Below, piece by piece: positions 19,459 to 29,224 of a DNA stretch of 64,000 bases. Numbering within the stretch: the first letter of the stretch is position 1; each line of letters begins with the position of its first letter. This DNA is from Verticiella alkaliphila (GTDB lineage Bacteria; Pseudomonadota; Gammaproteobacteria; Burkholderiales; Burkholderiaceae_B), in assembly GCF_018904615.1 (NCBI RefSeq), contig NZ_JADCNH010000024.1:1-64000 (forward strand), given 5' to 3'. A program made the translations under genes and the position numbers. Under the pieces are notes generated by a model, which worked only from the letters and a program-made list of their open reading frames with translations, was not told where the DNA came from and made no database searches.

Positions 19459-20237
19459 AGCGTAATCCTTGCTACCAGCGGCGCATGGTCCGACAGGTGC
19501 GACCAGGGCCGCCCGGTCAGCACGCGCGCGGCGTCGACAAGCACGTTTCGGGTGTAGATACGATCCAGGCGCAACAACGGGCACCGCGCAGGGAAGGTGC
19601 GCGGTGCCCGTTGTTCGCCCTGGAGAAAGGCGTTGCGCACGTTCGCGCCGCGCCCCAGGATGTCGTCGGCGCGCTCGCGCCAGTCGTTGAAGTCGCCAGC
19701 GATGAGCAGCGGCGCGTCTTCGGGTACTTCGTCGGCGATCATCCGGCACATGAGCTCGAGCTGCTGCGCGCGATGCGATTCGCGCAGCCCCAGATGGCAG
19801 CAGATCACGTGCAACGGCTGCGAGCGACCGGGAATATCCAGTACGCAGTGCAGCAGCCCGCGCTTCTCGGGCGGGCCGATGGAGACGTCGCGGTTCTCGT
19901 GGTGCAGGATGGGAAACTTCGTGAGCACGGCATTGCCATGATCGCCGTGCGGATACACGGCGTTCTGGCCATACGCGAACTGTGGCCAGATGGTGTCGGC
20001 GAGGAACTCGTACTGCGGGTGATCGGGCCAATTCGCGAATCGTGCGGAATGGCGCTCGTGGCTGCCCAGCACTTCCTGCAGGAAGACGACGTCGGCGCCA
20101 ATCTCGCGCACGGCCGCCCGCAGCTCATGCAGGATGAATCGACGATTGAAGAAGGTGAAGCCTTTGTGCGCGTTCAAGGTGATGATCTGGAGCGTCGTCC
20201 GGTCTTCCTGGGCGCGAGGTTGGGCAGCACTAGTCAT
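19455..20237 (-). CDS. YbhP-like endonuclease/exonuclease/phosphatase family protein
   Basis: A 260-residue EEP-fold metal-dependent hydrolase. Motifs are LQIITLNAHKGF (Asn), VVFLQEVLG (metal-binding Glu), ICCHLGLRESHRAQQ, LLIAGDFNDW (Asp/Asn) and WSHLSDHAPLVA (catalytic His). The pattern equals E. coli YbhP, encoded beside clsB. The fold is shared by DNases and sphingomyelinase-like phosphodiesterases; given the operon, a lipid phosphodiester or phosphate substrate is an attractive inference. It is the first gene of the ybhP-clsB-ybhN operon, 36 nt after the PLD-VTT gene. Confidence 0.82.
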   Translation of the reverse strand: MTSAAQPRAQEDRTTLQIITLNAHKGFTFFNRRFILHELRAAVREIGADVVFLQEVLGSHERHSARFANWPDHPQYEFLADTIWPQFAYGQNAVYPHGDHGNAVLTKFPILHHENRDVSIGPPEKRGLLHCVLDIPGRSQPLHVICCHLGLRESHRAQQLELMCRMIADEVPEDAPLLIAGDFNDWRERADDILGRGANVRNAFLQGEQRAPRTFPARCPLLRLDRIYTRNVLVDAARVLTGRPWSHLSDHAPLVARITL

Positions 20238-20273
20238 GCAACACCGAGAGCAAAGCCCATGCCCGACAGTAGG

Positions 20274-22457
20274 TCAGACCGTTTCGCCGCCCACCGGCGC
20301 GTCCTGGGCGCGCGCAGCGTCCTTGCGCTGACGCGCACGCCCCAGCGCGTCCACGCCACGCTGGATGCCCCAGGCGGCCACGATCAGCCCGACAGCCGCG
20401 GCAACGACGATCGCGATCGACAGCGCATCCGGGTCTTCCATCGCACGCGCGAGCTGGTGCGCGAAGCTCACCGTGAGCACGATCCCCGGCGCCATGCCCA
20501 GGAACGTGCCCACGAGATAATCCCGCAGACTGATGTGCGAAGCGCCTGCCATCACGTTCACCAGGCTGAAGGGCGCCACGGGAAGCACACGCAGCACCAC
20601 CATGGCAAGAATGCCCTGGCTGGCGATGCGCTCGCTCAGCGCGTTGATGCGCGGGCCTGCCAGGCGTCGTACGGTGTCTCGTCCGAGCAGCCGGCCCACG
20701 CCATAGGTGACGAGCGCACTCAGCATGGTGCCTGCAAGCGCATACCAGCCTCCCTGCCAGGCGCCGAACACGAGCCCGGACGCGGCAATGAGCACCGTGA
20801 TCGGCATGGCGATGAGGCCACCCAGCACGTAACACCCCACCACCGCCAATGCCGCATAGGGCAGCGCCTTCAGGGCATATCCAAGGCTCATCAGAAAGCC
20901 CAGGCTCAGATAATCGCTGAGCGGCGTCCAACGCCACAGCCCCATCACCAGCACCAGGGCCAGCACGAGGCCGACGAGCACCGCGCGGCGACGCGCCCTG
21001 GGCGCGGCCACGTCCGACATGAACTGGTCGATCAGGCGCTCTGGCGCCACCGGCCGCTCGCTGTCGAGCCACACGCCCGGCCCGACCAGGGCATCGTCCT
21101 CGACAGAGGCCTGCGGCGTGAAGGGCGCCAGCGTTTTGGCGTCCGGGTCGGCCGTGATGATGGCTTGGGCAATGCCGTCCTGGGCCGTTGCCGTTGCCAC
21201 CTCAGCAGCCGTCTGACCCAGCCGTGCGCCGACCAATTCGGCGCGCAGATGTGCGAGCGCGGCCCGCACGTCGTCGCGGCCATTCGCCGCCACCACCACC
21301 TGACATTCCGTATCAAGGATGAACGACCGATTGTTGACGTTGGCCGACCCGATGCAGATCAGCTCGTCATCGACCAGCAGCAGCTTGTTGCGCACGCTGC
21401 TCGTGCCATCTGCGGGGGCGGTCACCGGGGCAAAAACCTGGAAACGCCCAGCCCCGTCGGCCTCTCCGATCTCGGCACAGGCGCGGGCGCGCAGCACCTG
21501 CATGGCGCGTTCATCGAGCCAGCCCGTCGCATCGCGCTGCGTGACGAGGACCACCTCGGGAGGTGCGGGCTCCCGCATCCGTTGCGTGAGCGCGCCCGCC
21601 AGGGCCTGCGCCGTGAAATAGGCATTTTCGAGATAGAGCGAATGACGCGCGTGGCTCACGGCGTCGAGATAGAGTTGCCGGATCTCGCCCACGCCCGGCC
21701 GGCCACCATAGGCCGGCGCGGTCCGGGCAATCCCGACGGTGACGTCGCGCACCGTCGGCGCCAGGCTGGGTGGCCAGGGATGGGCGGCGTCGCTCGCGGG
21801 CGTGCGCGAGAGGCGGGCCACGGGCCGGCCGGCAGACGCTTGCCAGCGCTCGCGGGCGAGTTCGCCCATCCAGGCCGCCGCACCGCCATCGAAGACAACT
21901 TGAAGATTGCGCTCGCCCGGGGCATCGGCAGGTGCCGGCCGGGCATCGCCCTGCCGGGTGTCACGGGCGAGATCCAGGCCGCCGACGAACGCAAGCGCGT
22001 CGTCCACGACCACAAAGTTCTGATGATGCGCGCCGCCGGCGGGGTGACGGGCATCGAGTCGATGCACGAGCCGGCGATGGTCAGGCCAGGCCTGGCGATA
22101 CACCGGCGGCCACTGCCGCTGCGCGGAATACAGCATGGAAAAATCCCAGGCGAGCACATAGACGCGCAAGCCCGGGACCGCGTGCAACCGGGCCAGCAAC
22201 AGATCGCCCAGCGCGGCGGCTGGTGCGGAGCCGTTGGCCGGCAGACGCGTGCGGGAATCCACGTGCCATCCGACGATGAACACCGTCTTGCGCGCTGCCT
22301 CCAGCGCCTCGCGCAGAGCCAGCGCCTGGGCCTGTGCCCCGGCAGCAAAGGCCAGACGCGTACACGCGCCCGTCCGCCAGCAATTGCGACCGGGCACGAG
22401 CAAGGGCTCGGTGACGAGAGCGTCCTGTTCGGGACGCACCGACGGTGTGGTTGTCAT
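20274..22457 (-). CDS. PLD-like protein fused to VTT (DedA/TVP38-type) membrane domain
   Basis: A 727-residue fusion. Residues ~1-470 are a phospholipase-D-like module (VFIVGWHVDSRTRLP; LYLENAYFTAQALA; IGSANVNNRSFILDTEC). Residues ~490-720 have about six hydrophobic helices and the VTT signatures VLRVLPVAPFSLVNVMAGAS and FLGMAPGIVLTVSF. The architecture is known in bacteria. What stands out is that both HKD sites are altered: the first reads HHQNFVVVDD near residue 145 (lysine replaced by asparagine), the second SVRNKLLLVDD near residue 355 (histidine replaced by arginine). If these readings are correct the PLD module may be inactive or regulatory. It is upstream of ybhP-clsB-ybhN and likely co-transcribed with it. 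Confidence 0.82.
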   Translation of the reverse strand: MTTTPSVRPEQDALVTEPLLVPGRNCWRTGACTRLAFAAGAQAQALALREALEAARKTVFIVGWHVDSRTRLPANGSAPAAALGDLLLARLHAVPGLRVYVLAWDFSMLYSAQRQWPPVYRQAWPDHRRLVHRLDARHPAGGAHHQNFVVVDDALAFVGGLDLARDTRQGDARPAPADAPGERNLQVVFDGGAAAWMGELARERWQASAGRPVARLSRTPASDAAHPWPPSLAPTVRDVTVGIARTAPAYGGRPGVGEIRQLYLDAVSHARHSLYLENAYFTAQALAGALTQRMREPAPPEVVLVTQRDATGWLDERAMQVLRARACAEIGEADGAGRFQVFAPVTAPADGTSSVRNKLLLVDDELICIGSANVNNRSFILDTECQVVVAANGRDDVRAALAHLRAELVGARLGQTAAEVATATAQDGIAQAIITADPDAKTLAPFTPQASVEDDALVGPGVWLDSERPVAPERLIDQFMSDVAAPRARRRAVLVGLVLALVLVMGLWRWTPLSDYLSLGFLMSLGYALKALPYAALAVVGCYVLGGLIAMPITVLIAASGLVFGAWQGGWYALAGTMLSALVTYGVGRLLGRDTVRRLAGPRINALSERIASQGILAMVVLRVLPVAPFSLVNVMAGASHISLRDYLVGTFLGMAPGIVLTVSFAHQLARAMEDPDALSIAIVVAAAVGLIVAAWGIQRGVDALGRARQRKDAARAQDAPVGGETV

Positions 22458-22477
22458 GATGCACGGGGCTCTCGCCC

Positions 22478-22696
22478 TCAGTCTCCGGCGCCTTCCACGC
22501 GCAGGCCGACCTTCAGGGCCACCTGCCAGTGCGCGATCTTGCCGTCCTTCAGATGGCCGCGGGTTTCCGTCACTTCGAACCAGTCGAGGTTCTTCAGCGT
22601 CTGCGACGCACGCTCCAGGGCGTTCTTGATGGCCTCGTCCGAGGACACCGGGGACGAGCCCACCAGCTCGATCTTCTTGTAGACGTGTTCACTCAT
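22478..22696 (-). CDS. Dodecin (flavin-binding small protein)
   Basis: A 72-residue protein of the dodecin family, which assembles as a dodecamer that stores or buffers flavins (and sometimes CoA). It reads MSEHVYKKIELVGSSPVSSD, then IKNALERASQTLKNLDWFEV and ends HWQVALKVGLRVEGAGD. The tryptophan in LDWFEV and the glutamine in HWQV fit the flavin-stacking and contact residues of the family. ATG 22696 was chosen because AAGGAG lies 8 nt upstream; an in-frame ATG 9 nt earlier has poor spacing. Confidence 0.9.
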   Translation of the reverse strand: MSEHVYKKIELVGSSPVSSDEAIKNALERASQTLKNLDWFEVTETRGHLKDGKIAHWQVALKVGLRVEGAGD

Positions 22697-22832
22697 GATG
22701 CGCACTCCTTGGGTTTCATGGTTCGGCGCGGGGCATCGAGCAGGAAGCGTGCCCGCGCGGGAACACGCGTTGCTTGGTTCTCGCCCGTTGAGGCGGCGCC
22801 GTCGCGCGCCTCCGTTATCTCAGGAACCCGTC

Positions 22833-23087
22833 ATGCCCGACTCTCGCTCCCCGACCGAAGACCGCCACCACAATCCCGGCATGACGCCCGCCGATCCGCG
22901 CAGCGATCCGGAAGAAAAGCTCGGCCGCCGGCCCGATGCGGCCACGCTTGCCGAGGAAGCTCGCCTGCAAAAAAGCGGCGCTGCCGCCCGAAGCAGCGAG
23001 CGCAACGCCAACCTCCCCTCCCCCTCCGATCCCGCGCGCGAAAACGCCCGAGACCCAGACGCAGAACACCGTCTGCCGGGTAAATGA
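22833..23087 (+). CDS. Small charged hypothetical protein, probably disordered
   Basis: A possible 84-residue protein starting at ATG 22833 with AGGAA upstream. It is almost entirely polar and charged (PDSRSPTEDRHHNPGM; DPEEKLGRRPDAATLAEEARL; ENARDPDAEHRLPGK) with no hydrophobic core, so it would be intrinsically disordered. The sequence looks composed rather than random, but I recognise no family. It lies between divergent dodecin and rdgC. It may be non-coding. Confidence 0.35.
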   Translation: MPDSRSPTEDRHHNPGMTPADPRSDPEEKLGRRPDAATLAEEARLQKSGAAARSSERNANLPSPSDPARENARDPDAEHRLPGK

Positions 23088-23165
23088 GCAGCAGTGCTGT
23101 TACCAGAGACGACAGGACGCCGGAGCGGCCGGGGTTAGAATCGACCCTTTGCCCGCTCCGTCGCC

Positions 23166-24077
23166 ATGTGGTTCAAGAACCTGCAGATCTATCGCCTTGC
23201 CAACCCGTTCGACAAGGATCCCGCCAAGCTGGAGGACGCGCTCGCGCCGCTCGCGTTCGTGCCGGGCAATTCGCTCGAACCCCTTCGCCATGGCTGGGTG
23301 CCGCCCCGTGAGAACGGGCCGCTGGTGCACTCGGTGGGCGGGCACTTCCTGATTGCCCACCGCGCCGAGAAGAAGCTGCTGCCGGCGTCGGTCATCAACC
23401 AGTTCGCCAAGGCCAAGGCCCAGGAAATCGAAGAGCAGCAGGGCTTCAAGCCCGGCCGCAAGCAGATGAAGGAAATCAAGGAACAGGTCACGGACGAGCT
23501 GATGCCTCGCGCCTTCAGCATCTGGCGTGACACCCGCATCTGGATCGATCCCGTGGGCGGCCTGCTCGTCATCGACGCCAGTGGCTCGGCCAAGTGCGAC
23601 GAAGTCATGCAATTGCTCAACAAATCCGTGGACCGTCTGGGCGCCCGCCCGGTGCAGACCGAGCTGTCGCCCGTGAGCGCCATGACTTCCTGGCTGGCCG
23701 CTGACGAAGCCCCTGCTGGCTTCACGGTGGACGAAGACACGGAACTGCGCTCGACCGCCCAAAGCAAGGCGACCGTGCGCTACGTGCGCCAGGCTGTCGA
23801 TGCCGAAGACGTCCAACGCCACATCGCCTCGGGCAAGCAGTGCACGCGTCTTGCGCTCACTTGGTCCGATCGCGTTTCGTTCGTGCTCTCGGAGAACCTG
23901 GGCATCAAGCGCGTTGCCGCGCTCGACGTGCTCAAGGAGAACACGGATTCTGGCGCCACCGACGAGGCCGAACGCTTCGACGCGGACTTCGCGCTGATGA
24001 CGGGCGAACTCACCCGGATGCTCCAGGATGTGTTCGACGCCCTGGGCGGCGAGAAGAAGGAAGCGCTGGCGGCCTAA
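23166..24077 (+). CDS. rdgC: Recombination-associated protein RdgC
   Basis: A 303-residue DNA-binding protein that forms rings on duplex DNA and restrains RecA-dependent recombination. The start [16 protein letters not shown] is the standard RdgC opening. It is followed by [31 protein letters not shown] and [15 protein letters not shown], all typical. Length matches E. coli RdgC (303). It occurs in beta- and gammaproteobacteria, which supports the taxonomic reading. It is convergent with the DNA-repair operon whose last gene is pdeM. Confidence 0.93.
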   Translation: MWFKNLQIYRLANPFDKDPAKLEDALAPLAFVPGNSLEPLRHGWVPPRENGPLVHSVGGHFLIAHRAEKKLLPASVINQFAKAKAQEIEEQQGFKPGRKQMKEIKEQVTDELMPRAFSIWRDTRIWIDPVGGLLVIDASGSAKCDEVMQLLNKSVDRLGARPVQTELSPVSAMTSWLAADEAPAGFTVDEDTELRSTAQSKATVRYVRQAVDAEDVQRHIASGKQCTRLALTWSDRVSFVLSENLGIKRVAALDVLKENTDSGATDEAERFDADFALMTGELTRMLQDVFDALGGEKKEALAA

Positions 24078-24141
24078 GGCCAGCGGCGCCAGCCCGTGCT
24101 GCGGGCAGGCGCACGCCCTGCCCGGCCTTGCCGGGTCAAGG

Positions 24142-24918
24142 TCACGGCACCCGCAGCACCTGGCCGTCGGCCACGACGGCCAGCACATGCCCAGGCCGGG
24201 AGCGCACCACGTGCGCACCGGTGAAATCCCCGAACGCGGGCAGCACCATCCCGGCCGGACCGATGTCGAAGCACGGCAGGCGCAGCCTCTCGCGGCCTGG
24301 TCCAACGAGCACGGTGGCGGGGTGCACATGCCCCGCCAACGAAAAAGCGCCTGCGACCGCTTGCGGGTGATGGCACAGGGCGAAGGGGCCGCAGGCGAAG
24401 GGCTCATCCACCAACGTCATTCCAAGGCTCTGCGGCGGATCTCCGGCCCGATCATCGTGGTTGCCCCGCACCAGCGTGATGGCGAGCTCGGCATGGCGCG
24501 CCCGCCAGTCGTGCAAGGCCGTCATCGCAGGCGCCTCATGCGCATGCCGCGAGTGCAGCAAGTCGCCCAGGACAACCAGGTGTCGCGCGCCGGTGCGGCG
24601 CACGGCCATGTCCAGCCGGTGCAGGGTGGAGGCCGTCGTCCCGCTGGGGACAGGCTGGCCCAGTGCCCGGAAGGCCGCGGCCTTGCCCAGATGCACGTCT
24701 GCCACGAGCAGCGTTTGCTGCGCGGGCCAGTACAGGGCCGGATCCGCCAACAGATGCAGGCGCTCGCCCGCACAGTGATGGAGCAACCCGGTGGTGTGAC
24801 CGGCGACAGGCGCCGCGCCTTCCGGTGGCGCGACGCCCGGGACGCCGGCCTGCCCTGTCGGCACGTCGTGGGAAGCTCGCAAGGGAGGCACGCTCGCCGG
24901 CACAGCGTCGCGGCTCAT
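24142..24918 (-). CDS. pdeM: Ligase-associated DNA damage response endonuclease PdeM
   Basis: A 258-residue calcineurin-like metallophosphoesterase. Metal-binding blocks in order: [34 protein letters not shown] and LAGHVHPAT. It has an unusual ~50-residue low-complexity N-terminal extension before the catalytic domain. ATG 24918 overlaps the helicase stop as ATGA. PdeM proteins are encoded with an ATP-dependent ligase, an Lhr-type helicase and an MBL exonuclease, as here, and are proposed to process DNA ends in a repair pathway. Confidence 0.88.
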   Translation of the reverse strand: MSRDAVPASVPPLRASHDVPTGQAGVPGVAPPEGAAPVAGHTTGLLHHCAGERLHLLADPALYWPAQQTLLVADVHLGKAAAFRALGQPVPSGTTASTLHRLDMAVRRTGARHLVVLGDLLHSRHAHEAPAMTALHDWRARHAELAITLVRGNHDDRAGDPPQSLGMTLVDEPFACGPFALCHHPQAVAGAFSLAGHVHPATVLVGPGRERLRLPCFDIGPAGMVLPAFGDFTGAHVVRSRPGHVLAVVADGQVLRVP

Positions 24919-27584
24919 GGCCGCCCCCGCAGACGGGGCCGCCCGCTGCGACGCGGCGCGCGCGGCGGACGGTGAGCAGGTTCGTCCAAGGCCATCCGGA
25001 TGTCCCCAGCGTCCGTGGGCGCGGCCGGCGCGACGGGCACGCCGTCCGCTGCGGCTTCCATGCTGGCCAGCAGGCGCGCGATGCGGTCGGCCAGCTTTTC
25101 CGTGGACAGGCGCTCGCGAAAGCGCTCGACCATCAAGGGAAAGGCAAACGGCGACGGGTGCGAAAGCGCGACGATCTCACGCCGGTGCGCCCGCACGGCG
25201 GCGACGGTATGGGTCAGCCGCCCGATATCGAGTTCCTGGGAGAGCACCTCAGCCTCGGCCTGCCCGAGTAGCAGATTGCCTGCGTCATGGCGGCGGAACA
25301 CCTCATAGAAGAGGCTGGAGGACGCCTGCAGTTGGCGACTGGACTTGCGCGCATCGCCAGGCCCCTGGAAGACGAGTCCTGCCACCCGCGCGATCTCGCG
25401 AAAGCGTCGCTGGGCGAGTTCACCCGCGTTCAGGCTGGCGAGCACGTCCGCGAGCATGTCAGTCTCGTCATCCAGAGCGGCAGTAAGCATGCGGCCCCAG
25501 TCCACCTCGGTGGCGGACAGCAGTTCCAGCCCGTAGTCGTTGACTGCGATCGAGAACGTGGCCGCCTGCTGCTGGCCGATGCGCCACGCGAGCAGACTGC
25601 CCAAGCCCAAGTGCGCATGCCGGCCCGCAAAGGGATACAGAAAGGCGTGCCAGCCCTCACGCGAGCGCAAGGTCTCCACGAGCAGCATGCCCGCTTCGGG
25701 GATACGGGAAAAGCGGGCCTGCACGTCCAGCAAGGGACCGACAGCCTGCATCTCCGGCCCCTCGCGCCGACCGGCGGCGGCATCGGTGAGCCGCGCGACC
25801 AGCGCGTCGGCCAGTTCGCCCGACAATGGCATGCGGCCGCCATTCCAGCGGGGTACCGCGGCGCGCCCGCCCGTGGCGCGGCGCACGTAGGCCGTCATGT
25901 CCTGGATCCGGACGAGTTCGAGCAACCGTCCGCCGAAGAGAAAGCAGTCGCCCGGGGCGAGCCGTGCCACGAACCCCTCCTCCACGGACCCCAACGGTGC
26001 GCCTCCCCCGCTGCGGCTCCACCAGCGCACGACCATGCTCGCATCGCTCACGATGGTGCCGATGTTCTGTCGATGCCGCCGTGCCAGCCTGGCGTCCGGC
26101 ACCCGCCAGACGCCATCCTCGTCCGGGACGACGCGCCGGTAGTCCGGATAGGCGCCGAGAGACGGTCCGCCGTGGGCCACGAACCCTAGGCACCAATGCC
26201 ATTCCTCGTCCGTCAGGTGACGGAAGCTATATGCCAGGCGCACCTCGTCGCGCAGGGCCTCGGGCGTGAAGCCGCCGCCCAGCGCCACCGTGACCAGGTG
26301 CTGGACGAGCACGTCCAGCGGCTTGGCAGGTGGCGGGCGGGCCTCGACCCGCCCCGCCTGGATGGCATCTCGCACGGCAGCGGCCTCGACGAGTTCCAGG
26401 CTGTGCGTGGGCACCAGCGTGACCCGTGACGCACGGCCCGGCGCATGGCCCGAGCGCCCCGCCCGTTGCAGCAGGCGCGCCACGCCCTTGGCCGAGCCGA
26501 TCTGCAGCACGCGCGCCACGGGCAGGAAATCCACGCCCAGGTCCAGGCTGGACGTGCATACCACCGCCTTGAGCTCCCCGCTCTTCAAGCCCCGCTCCAC
26601 CCAATCGCGCACATCGCGGTCCAGCGAGCCGTGATGCAGCGCGATGAGCCCTGCCCAGTCCGGCCGGGCCTCAAGCAAGGCCTGATACCAGAGCTCCGAT
26701 TGCGAGCGCGTATTGGTGAAGACGAGCGTGGAGGGGCTCGCTTCCAGTTCTGCCACCACCTGGGGCAGCATGCGCATGCCGAGGTGCCCGGCCCAGGGAA
26801 AGCGCTCCGGTCGCGCGGGAATCAGCGTGTCCACCGTGAGCGTCTTCTCACGCGGCCCGCGTACCAGCACGGCCTGGGGCGAGCCTGCGGTGAGCGTGGC
26901 CAGGGCCTCGTCGACATTGCCCAGCGTGGCGGACAAGCCCCACACGATGAGCCCGGGATGCCAGTGCCGCAGGCGGGCCAAGGCGAGCTGCACCTGCACG
27001 CCGCGCTTGTTGCCGAGCAGCTCGTGCCATTCGTCGACGATGACGACCCGAACGCCGGACAGACTGGCACGCGCGTCGGCCCGGGCGAGCAGCAGGGAGA
27101 GGCTTTCCGGGGTGGTGACCAGGGCGCTGGGCAGACGCCGCGCCTGCGCGGCTCGCTGCGCACTGCCGGTGTCGCCCGTGCGGCTGGCGAGATTCCAGGC
27201 CGGCGCGAGCGCGGGCAGCGGCTCGCGCAGGGCGCGCTCGGTATCGGCGGCCAGCGCCCGCATGGGGGTGATCCACAGCACCCGCAGCGGCTCCGCCTTG
27301 GCGGCACTGCGGCGCGCCGGCAAGGCCGAGGCCGTCGGATCCGCGAGCACTGCCAGCGCGCCCAGCCACACGGCGTAGGTCTTGCCCGCCCCGGTGTCAG
27401 CGTGCAGCAGGCCGCTGGCACCCTTGGCCATGGCCGACCAGACCTCACGCTGAAACGGAGCTGGCGTCCAGTCACGCGCGGCGAACCAGGCGGCGAGCGC
27501 GGCTGGGGTGCGTGCCCGGCGCGGCGCAGTTCTGCGCCGCGCAGCAGGTTCGTTCGTGGCTGTCGATGCCGCCCCGTCGCTCAT
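24915..27584 (-). CDS. Ligase-associated DEXH-box DNA helicase (Lhr family)
   Basis: An 889-residue superfamily 2 helicase. Walker A is [16 protein letters not shown] near residue 58, motif II is [16 protein letters not shown] (DEWH), motif III is [14 protein letters not shown], and the C-terminal RecA domain shows [20 protein letters not shown] and [13 protein letters not shown]. The winged-helix and Lhr-core parts follow. It is shorter than E. coli Lhr (1538) and matches the core form found with PdeM, ligase and exonuclease genes. It is a 3'-5' DNA translocase by family. Overlaps of 4 nt on both sides imply coupled translation. Confidence 0.9.
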   Translation of the reverse strand: MSDGAASTATNEPAARRRTAPRRARTPAALAAWFAARDWTPAPFQREVWSAMAKGASGLLHADTGAGKTYAVWLGALAVLADPTASALPARRSAAKAEPLRVLWITPMRALAADTERALREPLPALAPAWNLASRTGDTGSAQRAAQARRLPSALVTTPESLSLLLARADARASLSGVRVVIVDEWHELLGNKRGVQVQLALARLRHWHPGLIVWGLSATLGNVDEALATLTAGSPQAVLVRGPREKTLTVDTLIPARPERFPWAGHLGMRMLPQVVAELEASPSTLVFTNTRSQSELWYQALLEARPDWAGLIALHHGSLDRDVRDWVERGLKSGELKAVVCTSSLDLGVDFLPVARVLQIGSAKGVARLLQRAGRSGHAPGRASRVTLVPTHSLELVEAAAVRDAIQAGRVEARPPPAKPLDVLVQHLVTVALGGGFTPEALRDEVRLAYSFRHLTDEEWHWCLGFVAHGGPSLGAYPDYRRVVPDEDGVWRVPDARLARRHRQNIGTIVSDASMVVRWWSRSGGGAPLGSVEEGFVARLAPGDCFLFGGRLLELVRIQDMTAYVRRATGGRAAVPRWNGGRMPLSGELADALVARLTDAAAGRREGPEMQAVGPLLDVQARFSRIPEAGMLLVETLRSREGWHAFLYPFAGRHAHLGLGSLLAWRIGQQQAATFSIAVNDYGLELLSATEVDWGRMLTAALDDETDMLADVLASLNAGELAQRRFREIARVAGLVFQGPGDARKSSRQLQASSSLFYEVFRRHDAGNLLLGQAEAEVLSQELDIGRLTHTVAAVRAHRREIVALSHPSPFAFPLMVERFRERLSTEKLADRIARLLASMEAAADGVPVAPAAPTDAGDIRMALDEPAHRPPRAPRRSGRPRLRGRP

Positions 27585-29224
27585 TCAGCCACCAGCGCAT
27601 TCAACTGATCCAGGGTGTCGGCCTCCGCAATGGGCTTGTCCAGACGCCAGCGCAGCATACGCGGAAACCGCACGGCGACTCCGCTCTTGTGGCGTGTGCT
27701 GCGGGCGATGCCCTCGAAGCCGAGCTCGAACACGAGCGTGGGCTCCAGGCTTCGTACGGGACCGAACTTTTCCTTGGTCGTCTTGCGCACGATCGCATCG
27801 ACCTTGCGGATCTCCGCATCGGTCAGGCCGGAATACGCCTTGGCAAAGGGCACGAGGTTGCGGCCCTCCTGACCGGGCGGCCCATCCCACACGGCGAAGG
27901 TGTAATCGGTATAGAGATTGGCGCGCCGCCCGGAACCGGGCTGCGCATAGAGCAAGACGGCGTCGACCGTGATGGGATCGATCTTCCACTTCCACCAGAC
28001 GCCCACGTCGCGCGTGCGGCCAACGCCGTAATGCGCGTTGCGTGCTTTCAGCATCAAGCCCTCCACGCCGCGCCCCCGGGATTCCTCACGCCGCACAGCG
28101 AGCGCATCCCAGGTGTCCTCGTGCAGCCTGGGAGACAACTGCAGCCCGGGATGATCCATCTGCGCCACCAGGCGCTCCAGCGCCGCGCGCCGCTCGTGCT
28201 GAGGCCGGCTGCGCCAGTCTTCGCCCTCGGTCTCGAGCAGGTCATACGCGAGCAGCACCACCGGCTGCTCCTTCAGCAACCGGGCGGAGACCGTCTTGCG
28301 GCCCAGCCGGCGCTGCAGCCGCGCGAACGACTGCACAGCGCCCTCCTCCCACACCAGGATCTCGCCATCCACCACCGTGCCATACGGCAACCGCTCAGCC
28401 ATCGCCGCGAGCTCCGGGAAGCGGTCGGTGACGAGTTCCTCGCCGCGCGACCACACCCAGCCCCGGCCATCCCGCTGAACCACCTGGGCGCGGATGCCGT
28501 CCCACTTCCACTCGACGAGCCAGTCCTCCGGGGTGCCCAACTGTTCGCCGAACTGCGATAGCGGCAGCTGGAGCGGATGGGCCAGGAAGAACGGGTACGG
28601 CTGCCCGGCGTCACGCCCGGTCGCTGCGGCCTCCTCGGCCGATACGAGGGCGGCAAAGCCGTCTGCCGTGGGCGTGGCACTGCGATCCGTGTAACCGATG
28701 AGACGCTGCGCAATACGTTTGGCGTCCACGCCCGCCACCGCCGCGAGCGCCCGCGTCACCAGCAACTTGGACACGCCCACCCGCATGGCGCCGGTGATGA
28801 GCTTGGCAAAGACGAACCGACCCGCCGTGTCGAGTTGCGCAAAGCCCTCTCGCAACCGCTCGTGCAGGATCTCGGGCGGCAGGCCTCGCAAGGGCAGGAG
28901 TCGGTGTTCCATCCAATGGGCCAGGCCCTCGCTGTCCGTGCGCTCGGTGCCCGGCAGCAGCAGCGCGATGGTCTCGGCCAGATCGCCCACGGCGTGATAG
29001 CTCTCCTCGAAGAGCCACTCGGGGATCCCGGCTTCGGTCTGTGCGAAGGCGCGCAACACCCGCGTGGGCACGATCTGGCGCGGCTTGCCGCCCGCCAGGA
29101 AGTACACCGCCCAGGCCGCGTCCTCGGCAGGTGCACTGCCGAAGTAGGCCTCGAGCGCCGCACGCTTGGCATTGGTCGAGGTGGTCGCATCCAGCGCGGC
29201 GTACAGATCCGCGAACGCGTTCAT
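27581..29224 (-). CDS. ATP-dependent DNA ligase of the ligase-associated repair cassette
   Basis: A 547-residue ATP-dependent DNA ligase. The adenylated lysine is in [12 protein letters not shown] near residue 240 (motif I). Motif III is [11 protein letters not shown], motif IV-like [10 protein letters not shown], and motif [13 protein letters not shown]. An N-terminal helical DNA-binding domain (~1-200) and C-terminal OB domain ([20 protein letters not shown]) complete the architecture. It seals nicks alongside the NAD-dependent LigA made elsewhere. Literature names vary (LigB, LigC), so no symbol is given. It overlaps both neighbours by 4 nt. Confidence 0.9.
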   Translation of the reverse strand: MNAFADLYAALDATTSTNAKRAALEAYFGSAPAEDAAWAVYFLAGGKPRQIVPTRVLRAFAQTEAGIPEWLFEESYHAVGDLAETIALLLPGTERTDSEGLAHWMEHRLLPLRGLPPEILHERLREGFAQLDTAGRFVFAKLITGAMRVGVSKLLVTRALAAVAGVDAKRIAQRLIGYTDRSATPTADGFAALVSAEEAAATGRDAGQPYPFFLAHPLQLPLSQFGEQLGTPEDWLVEWKWDGIRAQVVQRDGRGWVWSRGEELVTDRFPELAAMAERLPYGTVVDGEILVWEEGAVQSFARLQRRLGRKTVSARLLKEQPVVLLAYDLLETEGEDWRSRPQHERRAALERLVAQMDHPGLQLSPRLHEDTWDALAVRREESRGRGVEGLMLKARNAHYGVGRTRDVGVWWKWKIDPITVDAVLLYAQPGSGRRANLYTDYTFAVWDGPPGQEGRNLVPFAKAYSGLTDAEIRKVDAIVRKTTKEKFGPVRSLEPTLVFELGFEGIARSTRHKSGVAVRFPRMLRWRLDKPIAEADTLDQLNALVAE

